Below are positions 16,547 to 25,624 of a DNA stretch of 64,000 nucleotides, piece after piece. The position numbers and the translations under genes were made by a program. The DNA is from Streptomyces sp. B93 (GTDB lineage: Bacteria > Actinomycetota > Actinomycetes > Streptomycetales > Streptomycetaceae): the NCBI RefSeq assembly GCF_018070565.1, contig NZ_JAGPXL010000013.1, positions 1-64,000 on the forward strand, given 5' to 3'. Under the pieces are notes generated by a model. It made no database searches, was not told the DNA's origin, and saw only the letters and a list, made by a program, of their open reading frames with translations. Each line of letters opens with the position of its first letter. Within the stretch, counting starts at the first letter, position 1.

Positions 16547-17410
16547 AGACCGTGTCCTATGTGGTGAGGCGTCCGAGCTCGACATGGGGCGGGGTACGTG
16601 GAGTTGGATTGTTCCGGACGGGTTGTGGGAGATCGCGAAGCCGCTGATCCCGCCGTCGAAGGTGCGGCCGCAGGGCGGTGGAACGCAGGACATCCCTGAT
16701 GAGACGCTGTTCGCCGCGATTGTCTACGTGCTGGTGTCCGGCTGCGCCTGGCGAGCTCTGCCGCCGTGCTTCGGGATATCGAAGTCGACCGCTCATCGGC
16801 GGTTCCTGATCTGGTCGAGAGCCGGTGTCTGGGGCCGGCTGCACGAGGCCGTGCTGCACCGGCTTGACGACGCCGGCCTCATCGACGTCACCCGCGTCGT
16901 GCTCGACACCGCCCATGTCCGGGCCAAGAAAGGGGCGAACACACAGGTCCGAGCCCCGTGGACCGGGGCAAGCCGGGTTCCGAAATGCACGTCCTGCCGG
17001 ACGCGAACGGCCTGCCCCTCCTCGTCGGCGTCTCCGCGGGTAACACCCACGACAGCGAAGGACTGAAGCCCATGGTGGAGGGTCACCACACGAGACACGA
17101 CCCCCATCGCAGCCGGTACTTCACGCCCCAGCGCCTGCACGCCGACAAAGCCTACGACTGGGCCGACCTGCGCAGATGGCTCCAGAGCAAGCGCATCGGA
17201 GTGCGCATCGCCGCAAGGGCATCGAGTCCAGCAAGCGATTAGTACGACGCCGCCGGGGCATCGAGCGGACGATGTCCTGGCTGTCCGGCTACCGCCGCCT
17301 GAGCCCTCGCTACGAACGCAATCCCCGCAGCTACCTGGCCTTTCTCGGACTCGCCGCCGCCCTGTGCTGCTACAAGCGACTCATCCGCCTCACCACATAG
17401 GACACGGTCT
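16547..17410 (+). mobile_element. 864-bp IS5-like insertion sequence, degenerate
   Basis: Bounded by perfect 25-bp terminal inverted repeats at 16547-16571 and 17386-17410 (outer end AGACCGTGTCC), enclosing one transposase frame that starts at 16584. The ends are intact but the transposase is frameshifted twice, so the element can move only if a relative supplies transposase. No target duplication is clear: the left flank reads CACT and the right flank TAGT. It sits about 75 bp upstream of the toxin-antitoxin operator. Confidence 0.9.
16584..17400 (+). pseudogene. IS5-family transposase with two frameshifts
   Basis: The reading begins MGRGTWSWIVPDGLWEIAKP, continues through FGISKSTAHRRF and VVLDTAHVRAKKG, and then needs another frame for PVDRGKPGS and LPLLVGVSAGNTHDS. 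It needs a third frame for RKGIESSKRL, ERTMSWLSGYRRL and YLAFLGLAAALCCYKRL. The first shift is at an ACACACA run (about 16938-16944), best explained by an extra CA. The second is near 17212, where one C appears lost. Family: DDE transposases of IS5 type common in Streptomyces. Inactive as it stands. Confidence 0.85.
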
Positions 17411-17665
17411 TAGTTCCCCGCGCCCCCTGAGATGTACGGCCGCGAAGCCGCCACTTCGGAAGTCAACTCGCTGTCAGAGCTGTGCGGGATACCAGATCAG
17501 GCTGCGTTGATACGCCCACCGGCCGATGCCGGACGCCAGGACCGTCGCCTTCGAGACCTCCAGCCGCCTTTTGTGACAGAAGCGTTGACCCGGGCAGGTG
17601 CAGGATCTATGTTCTGGCCGAGTTTACGAACGACGTTCGAAATACCGGTCCGGACGGAGTACTCC

Positions 17666-18229
17666 GTGAGACTTGTGCTCGGCCGTCGAACGGTCCTCGG
17701 CACGATCACCGGCTCGGCCGCCGCCGCCTTCACCGGTGTCCCGGCCGGTACCGCCCATGCCGCCGTGCCCGCGTCACCCGGCGTCACGTGCCCGAACACC
17801 ATCGCCGATCAGCGGGCCGCTCCGCACATCTACCAACAGGGCCTCACGTCGGTCCCCGGGACGACCGTCTGGATCCACTTGATCAACGGCAAGTGGTACA
17901 TCCACGGGCGCCTGGACGGAGAGGAGCCGCATCGCGCTGCCGCTGGACACCTTCTCCCCGGACGCGACGACCTTCCCCGTCAACGGCACCCGCTACCTCT
18001 CCCCGGCGCAGCACGACCCGGCCGCCGGTCGGGGCACCAACCTCTGCAGAGCGCGGATGCCCAGAGGCGTGGCGGAGAAGAACGACGGGACATCTCCGAC
18101 TCCGTCGGCGTCTCCTACGAGTCGCACAGCCTCCCCGGCCGCTACCTCCGGCACTACGACTACCTGCCGCACGTCCAGCCGCTCGGCACGGCGACCAACC
18201 GGGCCGACGCCACCTTCTCCACCCAGTGA
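17666..18229 (+). pseudogene. decayed arabinan/xylan hydrolase: signal peptide, GH43-like piece, AbfB-like tail
   Basis: From GTG 17666 (GGACGGAG upstream) the frame encodes a Sec- or TAT-like signal peptide (RRTVLG, alanine-rich core) and then WIHLINGKWYIHG, which resembles the repeat of family 43 glycosidases. A different frame carries PLDTFSPDATTFPVNGTRYL, also GH43-like. Returning to the first frame, the last 45 residues (GVSYESHSLPGRYLRHYDY ... ADATFS) match an arabinofuranose-binding AbfB (CBM42) trefoil repeat. The catalytic core is mostly missing. So a secreted arabinofuranosidase-like gene has lost most of its middle and is frameshifted. The GH127 gene follows directly. Confidence 0.65.
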
Positions 18230-18298
18230 GACACAGTTACGGTCTGTCACCCCTCGGGCAGCTTCGACGGCCCCTCTCTCGTCACGAAAGGGTGCAAG

Positions 18299-20608
18299 AT
18301 GTCTTCCTCCGTCAGCAGACGGCGCCTCCTTCAAGCAGCCGGGGCCACCGCCGCCGCCTCTGCCACCGGCTCCTTCACCGGCGCGTCCCCCGCCTACGCG
18401 GCCGTCCCACCCGCGAGGGCTGACATCGGGGTCTCCGCGCACCCCTTCACACTCGGCCAGGTCCAGCTCACCGCAAGCCGGTGGCTCGACAACCAGAACC
18501 GTACGCGGAACTACCTGCGGTTCGTCGATGTCGACCGCCTGCTGTACAACTTCCGCGCCAACCACCGGCTGTCGACCAACGGAGCGGCGACCAACGGCGG
18601 TTGGGACGCGCCGAACTTCCCCTTCCGCACCCACGCCCAGGGGCACTTCCTCACGGCATGGGCCCAGCTGTACGCCGTGACCGGGGACACCGTCTGCCGG
18701 GACAAGGCGAACTACATGGTCGCGGAGCTGGCCAAGTGCCAGGGCAACAACAGCGCCGCCGGTTTCAACGCCGGCTACCTCTCCGGCTACCCGGAGTCCG
18801 ACTTCACCGCTCTAGAGCAGCGGACCCTGAGTAACGGCAACGTGCCGTACTACACCATCCACAAGACCCTCGCCGGCCTGCTGGACGTATGGCGCCACAT
18901 CGGCAGCACACAGGCCCGGGACGTGCTGCTCGCTCTGGCGGGGTGGGTCGACTGGCGCACCGGCCGCCTGAGCAGCCAGCAGATGCAGGCCATGCTGGGC
19001 ACCGAGTTCGGCGGCATGAACGCTGTGCTGACCGATCTCTACCAGCAGACAGGCGACGCGCGGTGGCTCACCGTCGCCCGGCGGTTTGACCACGCCGCGG
19101 TGTTCGACCCCCTGGCGGCCAACCAGGACCAGCTCAACGGACTGCACGCCAACACCCAGGTACCCAAGTGGATCGGGGCCGCCCGGGAGTACAAGGCCAC
19201 CGGCACGACCCGCTATCGGGACATCGCCACCAACGCCTGGAACATCTGCGTCGGCACGCACACCTATGCCATCGGCGGCAACAGCCAGGCAGAGCACTTC
19301 CGCGCTCCGAACGCCATCTCCGGCTACCTGAACCGGGACACGTGCGAAAGCTGCAACACCTTCAACATGCTGAGCCTGACCCGGGAGTTGTTCGCGCTGG
19401 ACCCCAGCCGGGCCGAGCTGTTCGACTACTACGAGCGGGCGTGGCTGAACCAGATGATCGGCCAGCAGAACCCGGCCGACAGCCACGGCCACGTCACCTA
19501 CTTCACCCCGCTCAACCCGGGAGGCCGACGCGGTGTGGGCCCGGCGTGGGGCGGCGGCACCTGGAGTACCGACTACGGCACGTTCTGGTGCTGCCAGGGC
19601 ACGGGCCTGGAGATGCACACCCGGCTGATGGACTCCATCTACTTCCGCAGCGACAACACGCTGATCGTGAACCTGTTCGTACCCTCGGTGCTCAACTGGT
19701 CGGAGCGCGGCATCACGGTCACCCAGACCACGTCATACCCGAACAGTGACACCACGACCTTGCAGGTCACTGGCAACGTCAGCGGAACGTGGGCGATGCG
19801 CATCCGCATCCCGGGCTGGACCACCGGGGCGACTGTCAGCGTCAACGGCACGGTGCAGAACCTCGCCACCACGCCCGGCGCATACGCCACGCTGAGCCGC
19901 TCGTGGACCTCCGGTGACACGGTCACCGTCCGCCTGCCCATGCGGGTCGTCATGCGAGCGGCCAACGACAACCCGGACGTCGCCGCGATCACCTACGGCC
20001 CGGTGGTCCTGTCCGGCAACTACGGCGACTCCACGCTCAGCTCGCTCCCGTCGCTGAACACGTCCTCGATCACCCGGACCAGCAGCAGCTCGCTCGCCTT
20101 CACCGCCACCGCTAACGGCTCCCCCGTCAGCCTGGGCCCGTTCCACGACGCGCACGGCCACAACTACACCGTCTACTGGAACACCGGCGGCAGCACCGTC
20201 CGTCTCGCCAACGCGGGCAGCGGTCTGGTCCTGGGCATCCAGGACATGTCGACCGCCGACGGTGGCCGCGCTCTGCAGTGGTACGACTCAGGCACCGCGG
20301 ACCACAACTGGCAGGTGATCACCGACGGAAACGCGGTCCGCTTCCGCAATGCCCACAGCGGCAAGGTCCTCGGCGTCCAGGACATGTCCACGACCGACGG
20401 CGCGACCGTCCTGCAGTGGTCGGACAACGGCACCGCCGACCACCGGTGGACGCTGCTCGACCAGGGAGACGGAACCTACAAGATCCGCAACTCGCACAGC
20501 GGCAAGCTGCTCGCCATCGCGAACAACTCCACCGCTGTGGGCGCGTTCGCGGTCCAGGACTCGGACAACGGCACCGCCGACAACCGGTGGCGCATCGTGA
20601 GGGACTAG
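18299..20608 (+). CDS. secreted GH127 beta-L-arabinofuranosidase with ricin-type lectin domain
   Basis: 769 residues. The N-terminus SRRRLLQAAG is a twin-arginine signal, cleaved near PAYAA. The catalytic region (about 45-630) is glycoside hydrolase family 127 (formerly DUF1680): E350 and C352 in CESC and C431-C432 in FWCCQGTG correspond to the zinc-thiolate nucleophile cluster of this family. The C-terminal about 130 residues (640-769) hold three repeats of the type LGIQDMSTADGGRALQW, a ricin-B-like trefoil (CBM13) for sugar binding. It should release beta-L-arabinofuranose from plant glycans outside the cell. The gene lies alone, after the remnant of a likely partner enzyme. Confidence 0.9.
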   Translation: MSSSVSRRRLLQAAGATAAASATGSFTGASPAYAAVPPARADIGVSAHPFTLGQVQLTASRWLDNQNRTRNYLRFVDVDRLLYNFRANHRLSTNGAATNGGWDAPNFPFRTHAQGHFLTAWAQLYAVTGDTVCRDKANYMVAELAKCQGNNSAAGFNAGYLSGYPESDFTALEQRTLSNGNVPYYTIHKTLAGLLDVWRHIGSTQARDVLLALAGWVDWRTGRLSSQQMQAMLGTEFGGMNAVLTDLYQQTGDARWLTVARRFDHAAVFDPLAANQDQLNGLHANTQVPKWIGAAREYKATGTTRYRDIATNAWNICVGTHTYAIGGNSQAEHFRAPNAISGYLNRDTCESCNTFNMLSLTRELFALDPSRAELFDYYERAWLNQMIGQQNPADSHGHVTYFTPLNPGGRRGVGPAWGGGTWSTDYGTFWCCQGTGLEMHTRLMDSIYFRSDNTLIVNLFVPSVLNWSERGITVTQTTSYPNSDTTTLQVTGNVSGTWAMRIRIPGWTTGATVSVNGTVQNLATTPGAYATLSRSWTSGDTVTVRLPMRVVMRAANDNPDVAAITYGPVVLSGNYGDSTLSSLPSLNTSSITRTSSSSLAFTATANGSPVSLGPFHDAHGHNYTVYWNTGGSTVRLANAGSGLVLGIQDMSTADGGRALQWYDSGTADHNWQVITDGNAVRFRNAHSGKVLGVQDMSTTDGATVLQWSDNGTADHRWTLLDQGDGTYKIRNSHSGKLLAIANNSTAVGAFAVQDSDNGTADNRWRIVRD

Positions 20609-20617
20609 GGTCCGTCT

Positions 20618-21230
20618 TCAAGCGGATCTTGCCCAGAGCAGGAACGACGCGAGACTGACCGCTGCTTCACAGGAGGTGGCGGTCTTCTCGTATCTGGTAG
20701 CGATGCCGCGGAAGCCCTTGAGCCGGTTGAAGCAGCGCTCGATCACGTTGCGCCGCCGGTAGGTCTCCCGGTCGAACCCTGGCGGTCGGCCGCCGTGGCC
20801 ACCGCGCCTCAGCCGGTGTCACCGCTGGTCAGTCTTCTCGGGGATGGTGTGCGCAATGCCGCGTCGTCGCAGGTAGGAACGGAAGCCTCGGGAGCTGTAA
20901 GCCTTGTATGCGGAACCCGGATCCGTTCCAGCAGAGGACGTGCGCAGACACTGTCGTGGCGTTGGCCGGGCGTCACCAGGATCGCGAGCGGGCGACCCCG
21001 GCCGTCGCAGGCGAGGTGGATCTTGGTCGTTAGTCCGCCGCGGGATCGGCCGAGGGCGTGATCGTCCGGTTCGTCCTGCTGGTGCCGCCCCTTTTCGGCC
21101 GGTGGCGGCGGCGTGCTGGTGAGCGCGGACGATGGTGGAGTCGATCTGGACCAGCCAGTCGATGTCGCCGGCCGCGTCCGCCCGGGCCTGGATCTGCTGC
21201 AGGGCTTGGTGAACACGCCGTCGACCCTAG
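20618..21230 (-). pseudogene. IS5-family transposase remnant
   Basis: Minus-strand pieces in different frames: IDWLVQIDSTIVRAHQHAAA, then ALGRSRGGLTTKIHLACDG and LAILVTPGQRHDS, then a deletion leading to SSRGFRSYLRRRGIAHTIPE, an in-frame TGA, and finally RRRNVIERCFNRLKGFRGIA with the C-terminal FLLWARSA. This is the DDE transposase of an IS5 (ISL2-like) element distinct from the one at 16547. It lacks its N-terminus and terminal repeats were not found. Confidence 0.8.
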
Positions 21231-21419
21231 ATCACCAGCCGACGTCCGTCGGGTTGGAGGCCGCCACGTCCGCGCCCAAGTCCCCGGCTCCGCCTACGAC
21301 TTCGACATCGGTGCAGCCGTCGTGCCAGGCACAGGGCGGCTATCTCCGCCTCGACCTCCGCGGTGTCGGCGGCGTGGGTGCGGGCTGCTTGCTCATCACG
21401 CAGCACGTGGGTGGGCGGG

Positions 21420-22334
21420 CTAGCCGGCGGTGAGGACGATCTTGCCGCGGTTGTGGCCGGCGTCGCTGGCCTGCTGGGCCCTGGCCGCTTCGGAGAGGGG
21501 GTAGGTGGCGCTGATCGTGGTGACGAGGGTGCCGTCGGCGGCCTGCTGGGCCAGCTCTGCGAGGCGGGCGGCGGAGCGGCGCTGGGGGCCCACGGCGAAG
21601 ACGACGCCGAGTTCGGCGGCGCGGAAGTCGGCGGTGGTGACGATCCGGTCCGTGCCGCCGCGCAGGGTGATGGAGTCCTCCAGTGCGCCCTTGCCCGCGG
21701 CGTCGAAGACGGCGTCCACCCCTTCGGGGGCAAGCTCACGGACCCGCTCGACCAGGTTGTCGCCGTAGACCAGTGCGGTGGCGCCGAGGGAAGTGACGTA
21801 CTCCTGGTTGGCCGGGCCCGCGGTGCCGATGACTCGGGTGCCGCGTGCGACGGCCAGCTGGACGGCGATGGTGCCCAGTGCCCCGGAGGCACCGTGGATC
21901 AGCAGCGTCTCACCGGAGGTGACGGCGAGCAGGTCCAGGACGCGCTCGGCGCCGTCGGTCGCCACGGGCAGGGCGGCGGCGTGCGTCCAGTCCAGAGCGG
22001 CGGGCTTGGGTGCGAGGACGGCCGCGGAGGCCAGGGCGTACTGGGCGTAGGAGCCGGTGTCGGACCAGCCGAGGACCTCGTCCCCGGCCTTGAGGTGGTC
22101 GACGCCCTCGCCGACGGCGTCGACCACTCCGGCGATCTCGCCGCCGGGCACGGCGGGGAGGGTGGTGGGGAAGACGGCCTCCATACCGCCGGAGCGGATC
22201 TTGCCGTCCACCGGGTTGACGCCGACGGCCCGGACGCGCACACGGACTTGGCCGGGGCCGGGCTGGGGGGTGTCGATCTCCGCCTCGTGCAGGACCTCGG
22301 TGCCGCCGAACGTGTCGAAAACGATGGCCTTCAT
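21420..22334 (-). CDS. NADPH-dependent quinone oxidoreductase-like (zinc-independent MDR) enzyme
   Basis: 304 residues from ATG 22334 (GGAGAGC upstream). It has the MDR fold: N-terminal GroES-like domain with GVNPVDGKIRSG (about 38-50) and PAVPGGEIAGVV, and a Rossmann domain with HGASGALGTIAVQLA (about 145-160). The zinc ligands of alcohol dehydrogenases are absent, as in quinone reductases. Predicted to reduce quinones or enones in the cytoplasm. A long imperfect inverted repeat lies 44 bp upstream, but no regulator gene is next to it. The remnant transposase ends 190 bp downstream. Confidence 0.85.
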   Translation of the reverse strand: MKAIVFDTFGGTEVLHEAEIDTPQPGPGQVRVRVRAVGVNPVDGKIRSGGMEAVFPTTLPAVPGGEIAGVVDAVGEGVDHLKAGDEVLGWSDTGSYAQYALASAAVLAPKPAALDWTHAAALPVATDGAERVLDLLAVTSGETLLIHGASGALGTIAVQLAVARGTRVIGTAGPANQEYVTSLGATALVYGDNLVERVRELAPEGVDAVFDAAGKGALEDSITLRGGTDRIVTTADFRAAELGVVFAVGPQRRSAARLAELAQQAADGTLVTTISATYPLSEAARAQQASDAGHNRGKIVLTAG

Positions 22335-22377
22335 GGCTGCTCTCCTCGAAGTGGGGTGCTCCACCGGCCCATTTACG

Positions 22378-22419
22378 TGGCCAGCCACATAAAAGTAGCA
22401 CTGCTTATGTGGCTAGCCA
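22378..22419. promoter_or_regulatory. inverted repeat upstream of the quinone oxidoreductase gene
   Basis: TGGCCAGCCACATAA (22378-22392) and TTATGTGGCTAGCCA (22405-22419) are inverted copies with one mismatch, separated by 12 bp, in otherwise GC-rich DNA. The layout fits a dimeric regulator site (TetR or MarR type). The 258 bp to the right hold no supported gene. Confidence 0.55.
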
Positions 22420-22677
22420 AGCGATTGTTTGAGGAGGCCCGGAACTCCCCCACCGGCGGTCAACGCCAAGCCGGTGATCCTGGCCAGGCTGGGGCCTTGG
22501 GGGGCGCGGTTCTCGTACTCGCGGCGCCGTGGGCGGCCGGGCCGTCAGCTCGGCCGCGTCGGAGCCGCGTGCGGCCGACATCTCCGCAGGTGGTGCTTCC
22601 CCGGCGGTGACCAAGGAACCACCGCCGGGGGCTGGGGCGGCAAACGTCACCGGCAGCCGCCTCTGCCCGAGACAGGC

Positions 22678-23262
22678 TCAACGCCGCTGTCCGCGGGCGG
22701 GAACCGGCGCGGGCGACGGCCGCCACTCCCGCCTGAGCAGGCCGAACACCCATGAGTCGGAGACCTCGCCGTTCACGACGCAGTCCTCCCGCAGCGTCCC
22801 TTCCCGCACGAAGCCGAGCTTCTCCAGGACCCGGGCGGATGCCACGTTGCGCGTATCGGCCTCGGCCTGCACGCGATTGAGGTCCAGCGTGCCGAAGGCC
22901 CACCGCAGCAGGGCGTGCGCGGCCTCCGTCGCGTAGCCGTGGCCCCACATCGCATCGCCGAGGACGTAGCCCAGCGACGCGCTGCGGTGGTCCGGGTTCC
23001 ATCCGGTCACACCGCACCAGCCGACGAAGGCCCCGTCAGCGGCGCGGTCGATGGCCACCCGCGCCCCGGCGCCCTCATCCGCCATCTTCCGGCACATCCT
23101 GATGAACCGTTCGGCGCGGGCCGGTTCGGTCCACGGCGGGGAGTCCCAGTAGCGCAGCACGTGGGCGCTGCTGTGCAGGGCGAAGAGAGGGGCCGCGTCG
23201 GCGTCGGTGAAGGGGCGCAGTCGCAGGCGAGCGGTGTGCAGGACGGGGGTGGGCAAGGTCAT
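22678..23262 (-). CDS. GNAT N-acetyltransferase, RimJ/RimL-like
   Basis: 194 residues from ATG 23262; a second ATG lies 9 nt upstream. It begins TPVLHTARLRLRPFTDADA, the usual RimJ/RimL start, and has the acetyl-CoA loop GYVLGDAMWGHGYATEA (about 100-116) and the C-terminal NVASARVLEKLGFVREG. It transfers an acetyl group from acetyl-CoA, in this subgroup often to ribosomal protein N-termini or small amines; the substrate here is unknown. No operon partner: the next gene on this strand is 60 bp upstream and encodes a secreted protein. Confidence 0.85.
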   Translation of the reverse strand: MTLPTPVLHTARLRLRPFTDADAAPLFALHSSAHVLRYWDSPPWTEPARAERFIRMCRKMADEGAGARVAIDRAADGAFVGWCGVTGWNPDHRSASLGYVLGDAMWGHGYATEAAHALLRWAFGTLDLNRVQAEADTRNVASARVLEKLGFVREGTLREDCVVNGEVSDSWVFGLLRREWRPSPAPVPARGQRR

Positions 23263-23321
23263 GCGCCCCATCTTGTGTCCCCAGGGGGCGGGCGGGACAG
23301 CGAATTTGGTGAGTCGCGCTG

Positions 23322-23765
23322 TCAGATGCGGGCGCAGCCCAGGGTGGGGCTGTAGTGCCTCATCTTGTCGCGGGTCTGCGGGCCGTAGTAGCCGTCCGCG
23401 GAGATCCCGTACCGCTTCTGGAGGTCCTCGACGGCGAGGAACGTCTGCGGGCCGTAGAAGCCGTCGACGTCGAGGTAGGAGTAGCCCTCGCAGCTCTTCA
23501 GGCTCCGCTGGAGGGCCTTGACGGCCGGGTTCTCCGTGGTCCGGTTGAGCACCAGGTTGCAGGTCAGGGTCTTGGAGCTGCCGTAGGCGGGGACCGTGAC
23601 GTAGTGGGCGGAGGTGATCGAGACGGCCTTGGTGGTGTTGCAGGTCGGGTACCCGCCGGCCGCGCTCGCGGCGGGTGAGACGGTGACGCCGCAGGCGAGT
23701 ACGGCGGCCAGGGCGCCCAAGGCGGCGAGGGCGCGGGGCTTGTTCCGGGACGCGTGGGAAGACAT
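23322..23765 (-). CDS. secreted peptidoglycan-binding domain protein
   Basis: 147 residues from ATG 23765 (GAGGAG 4 nt upstream). Residues 1-35 are a Sec signal peptide. The mature protein carries a PG_binding_1 fold: VKALQRSLKSC, DVDGFYGPQTFLAVEDLQKR and ADGYYGPQTRDKMRHY, i.e. two copies of the D-G-x-x-G-P-x-T turn. Cysteines near 42, 68, 91 and 145 may form disulfides. There is no hydrolase domain, so it is probably a wall-associated binding protein or an inhibitor-like accessory. Confidence 0.85.
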   Translation of the reverse strand: MSSHASRNKPRALAALGALAAVLACGVTVSPAASAAGGYPTCNTTKAVSITSAHYVTVPAYGSSKTLTCNLVLNRTTENPAVKALQRSLKSCEGYSYLDVDGFYGPQTFLAVEDLQKRYGISADGYYGPQTRDKMRHYSPTLGCARI

Positions 23766-24264
23766 CAGGCTCCTCAAGGGGGGATGTGTCGGGCATAAGT
23801 GACGGGGGCTGTCAGCGCTGGCGTCCGCGCTGACCCGGTGCGCCGCGGTCGGCGACCGACCGCACCGGCCCGGTCCGGGACGAGGCTGGCGGTTCGGCGC
23901 GGCGCCTGGCCACAGGCGGCGCGGAAGTGGCCGCCTTCCGGGACGTCCCGCTCGCTGAACTGCCAAGACGCCGCCCGCACAGTCACCGTGGCGGGACACC
24001 TGCGGACCGGGATCGGGTGCGGGCCTCAAGCCGGGGAGGGCGAGGGGGCATCCGCCGGCGTCGGCCGGGACTGGCCATTGTGGGGCCGGTGTGGGCGGCG
24101 AGCGTGCTGCGTGCGGGCCGTGTCCCAGCTGGGACGACGCCGTGGGCGGGTGTGGTGGCTGTGCGGTTGGGCCTGGTCGGGGTGTGGCCCGTAGCAGTGC
24201 TTCGGTTTCGGGTGGCCGGAAAGCCCCTCCCGAGCCGGTGCTTCCCGCAGCAGCCTTCTGGGCC

Positions 24265-24660
24265 ATGGACATGATGAAGCGAACGGCCGTGGTCGCAACG
24301 GCGGCTGCCGGCCTCGCCACCGCGGCCCTGGCCTCGGCGCCCAGCGCCGCGGCCTACGACTACAACGGATGCGCCTGGCCCCGGGTCTGCTTCTATCTCA
24401 CGGCCGGCAACTGGAACAACGCCAGCCCCACGGCCGCGTACCAGGACGTGACCAGCTCCTACCAGAACCTCGGCTCCCAGAGCCGGGGCGCGGACTACGT
24501 CCGCAACACCCGCAACGACGACCGGGCCTACCTGCGCTACATCCGCCACAGCACCGGCGCCACCGAGTACCTCTGCGTCCTGCCCAACCAGACCGCGTAC
24601 TTCTCCTCCGCGTACACCGTGACGGGCATCCGCATCGACACGGCGGCCACCTGCCCGTGA
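24265..24660 (+). CDS. secreted peptidase inhibitor family I36-like protein
   Basis: 131 residues. ATG 24265 is taken; ATG 24271 and 24274 are alternatives and the ribosome site is weak. Residues 1-31 form a Sec signal peptide. The mature domain YNGCAWPRVCFYL, then SYQNLGSQSRGADYVRNTRND and TEYLCVLP is the I36 (SMI-like, gamma-crystallin fold) pattern with paired cysteines. Members inhibit extracellular metalloproteases in Streptomyces; the target here is unknown. The gene converges on the antiterminator gene with only 6 bp between stops. Confidence 0.8.
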   Translation: MDMMKRTAVVATAAAGLATAALASAPSAAAYDYNGCAWPRVCFYLTAGNWNNASPTAAYQDVTSSYQNLGSQSRGADYVRNTRNDDRAYLRYIRHSTGATEYLCVLPNQTAYFSSAYTVTGIRIDTAATCP

Positions 24661-24666
24661 CGGGCC

Positions 24667-25518
24667 TTACGTGGCGGCGCCGGTGGCGTCCATCGTCATG
24701 CGGGCCACATGGAGGGCCAGGTAGGAGACCTCGTCGTCGCTCAGCTGCTGGCCCAGGCGCAGTTCGACGATCGTCGCCAGCTGCTGCGCGGTGCGGGTCG
24801 CCTCCGGGTAGTGCTGGCGGATGCCCTTGCCGATCGTGGACTCCTGGCCCTTGAGCTGGCGCCGCTGCTGGATCCGTACGAAGAGGTAGCGCACGTGGGT
24901 GATGAACCGTGCCGCGCTCATGGACGCCTCGGAGACGTTAAGGCCGTAGCGTTCGCGGACCACGGCGAGCATCTGCTGGATGACCCCGGTCATCGTGTAC
25001 GTGAAGGACAGATCGCCCGAGACGAAGCCCGCGTTGACCAGGTGCAGGGCGAGCGCGGTCGCCTCGGAGGCGTCCAGCTTCGGGCTCACGCGCTCGTTGA
25101 CGGCCCGCAGCAGGCGCTGCGCCTGGGCGTACTCGGCGGCGTACAGGGTCTGGACCTCGGCGCGCAGCGGGTACTCGACGACGATGCCCCGCCCGGCCCG
25201 TTCCAGCGCGCCCGCGATGTGGTCGGCGACGGCGATGGCGAGGGTGGGGCGGGTGGATTCGCGTTCCTCGATGCCCACCTCGTGCAGGGCGGTCACGACG
25301 GCCTGGAGGACCTCCTCGCTGATGAGGGCGAGGGCCTCGGCCAGGTGGTCGGGGTCACGGCCGTCGACCGGGACGAAGACCCGCTTGACCAGCGCGGGGT
25401 CGACGCGTTTGCCCTGGCTGGAGCTGAAGCCGATGCCGCGTCCGGTGAGGATGACTTCCTGGTTCTTCTCGTCGCGCGCGAGGACCACATTGTTGTTGAG
25501 GACACGCAGCACCTTCAC
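24667..25518 (-). CDS. BglG/LicT-family transcription antiterminator
   Basis: 283 residues. The first about 60 form the CAT RNA-binding domain (VLRVLNNNVVLARDEKNQEV, then GRGIGF and GKRVD), followed by two PTS-regulation domains: PRD1 (about 70-170, with AVADHIAGAL) and PRD2 (about 175-280, with RFITHVRYLFVRI and DDEVSYLALHVARM). These proteins bind an RNA hairpin to block a terminator and are switched by PTS phosphorylation on histidines. The gene is the last of the PTS operon, and the operon leader contains a matching RNA element. So it should autoregulate. A hairpin between it and the PTS gene may lower its level. Confidence 0.92.
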   Translation of the reverse strand: MKVLRVLNNNVVLARDEKNQEVILTGRGIGFSSSQGKRVDPALVKRVFVPVDGRDPDHLAEALALISEEVLQAVVTALHEVGIEERESTRPTLAIAVADHIAGALERAGRGIVVEYPLRAEVQTLYAAEYAQAQRLLRAVNERVSPKLDASEATALALHLVNAGFVSGDLSFTYTMTGVIQQMLAVVRERYGLNVSEASMSAARFITHVRYLFVRIQQRRQLKGQESTIGKGIRQHYPEATRTAQQLATIVELRLGQQLSDDEVSYLALHVARMTMDATGAAT

Positions 25519-25569
25519 CGCCGCCCCCCTCCTTCACGTCCGTGCCCCCATCCTTCTGCGGCCTCTTCC

Positions 25570-25613
25570 GGTCCGGCGCGCACCCGTCATGCTAGAGGGT
25601 GGCGCGCCGGACC
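25570..25613 (-). terminator. hairpin between the PTS gene and the antiterminator gene
   Basis: GGTCCGGCGCGCACC (25570-25584) pairs with 25598-25613, with a single bulged base and a 13-nt loop. It begins 12 nt after the PTS stop. No U tract; possibly an attenuating or mRNA-processing hairpin. Confidence 0.5.
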
Positions 25614-25624
25614 GGTCGCGGCCG

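Noticed and set aside
16540..17416. Target-site duplication of the IS element
   Set aside because: Flanks CACT and TAGT do not give a clear direct repeat; reading them as TA or TNA requires shifting the ends of the perfect inverted repeats.
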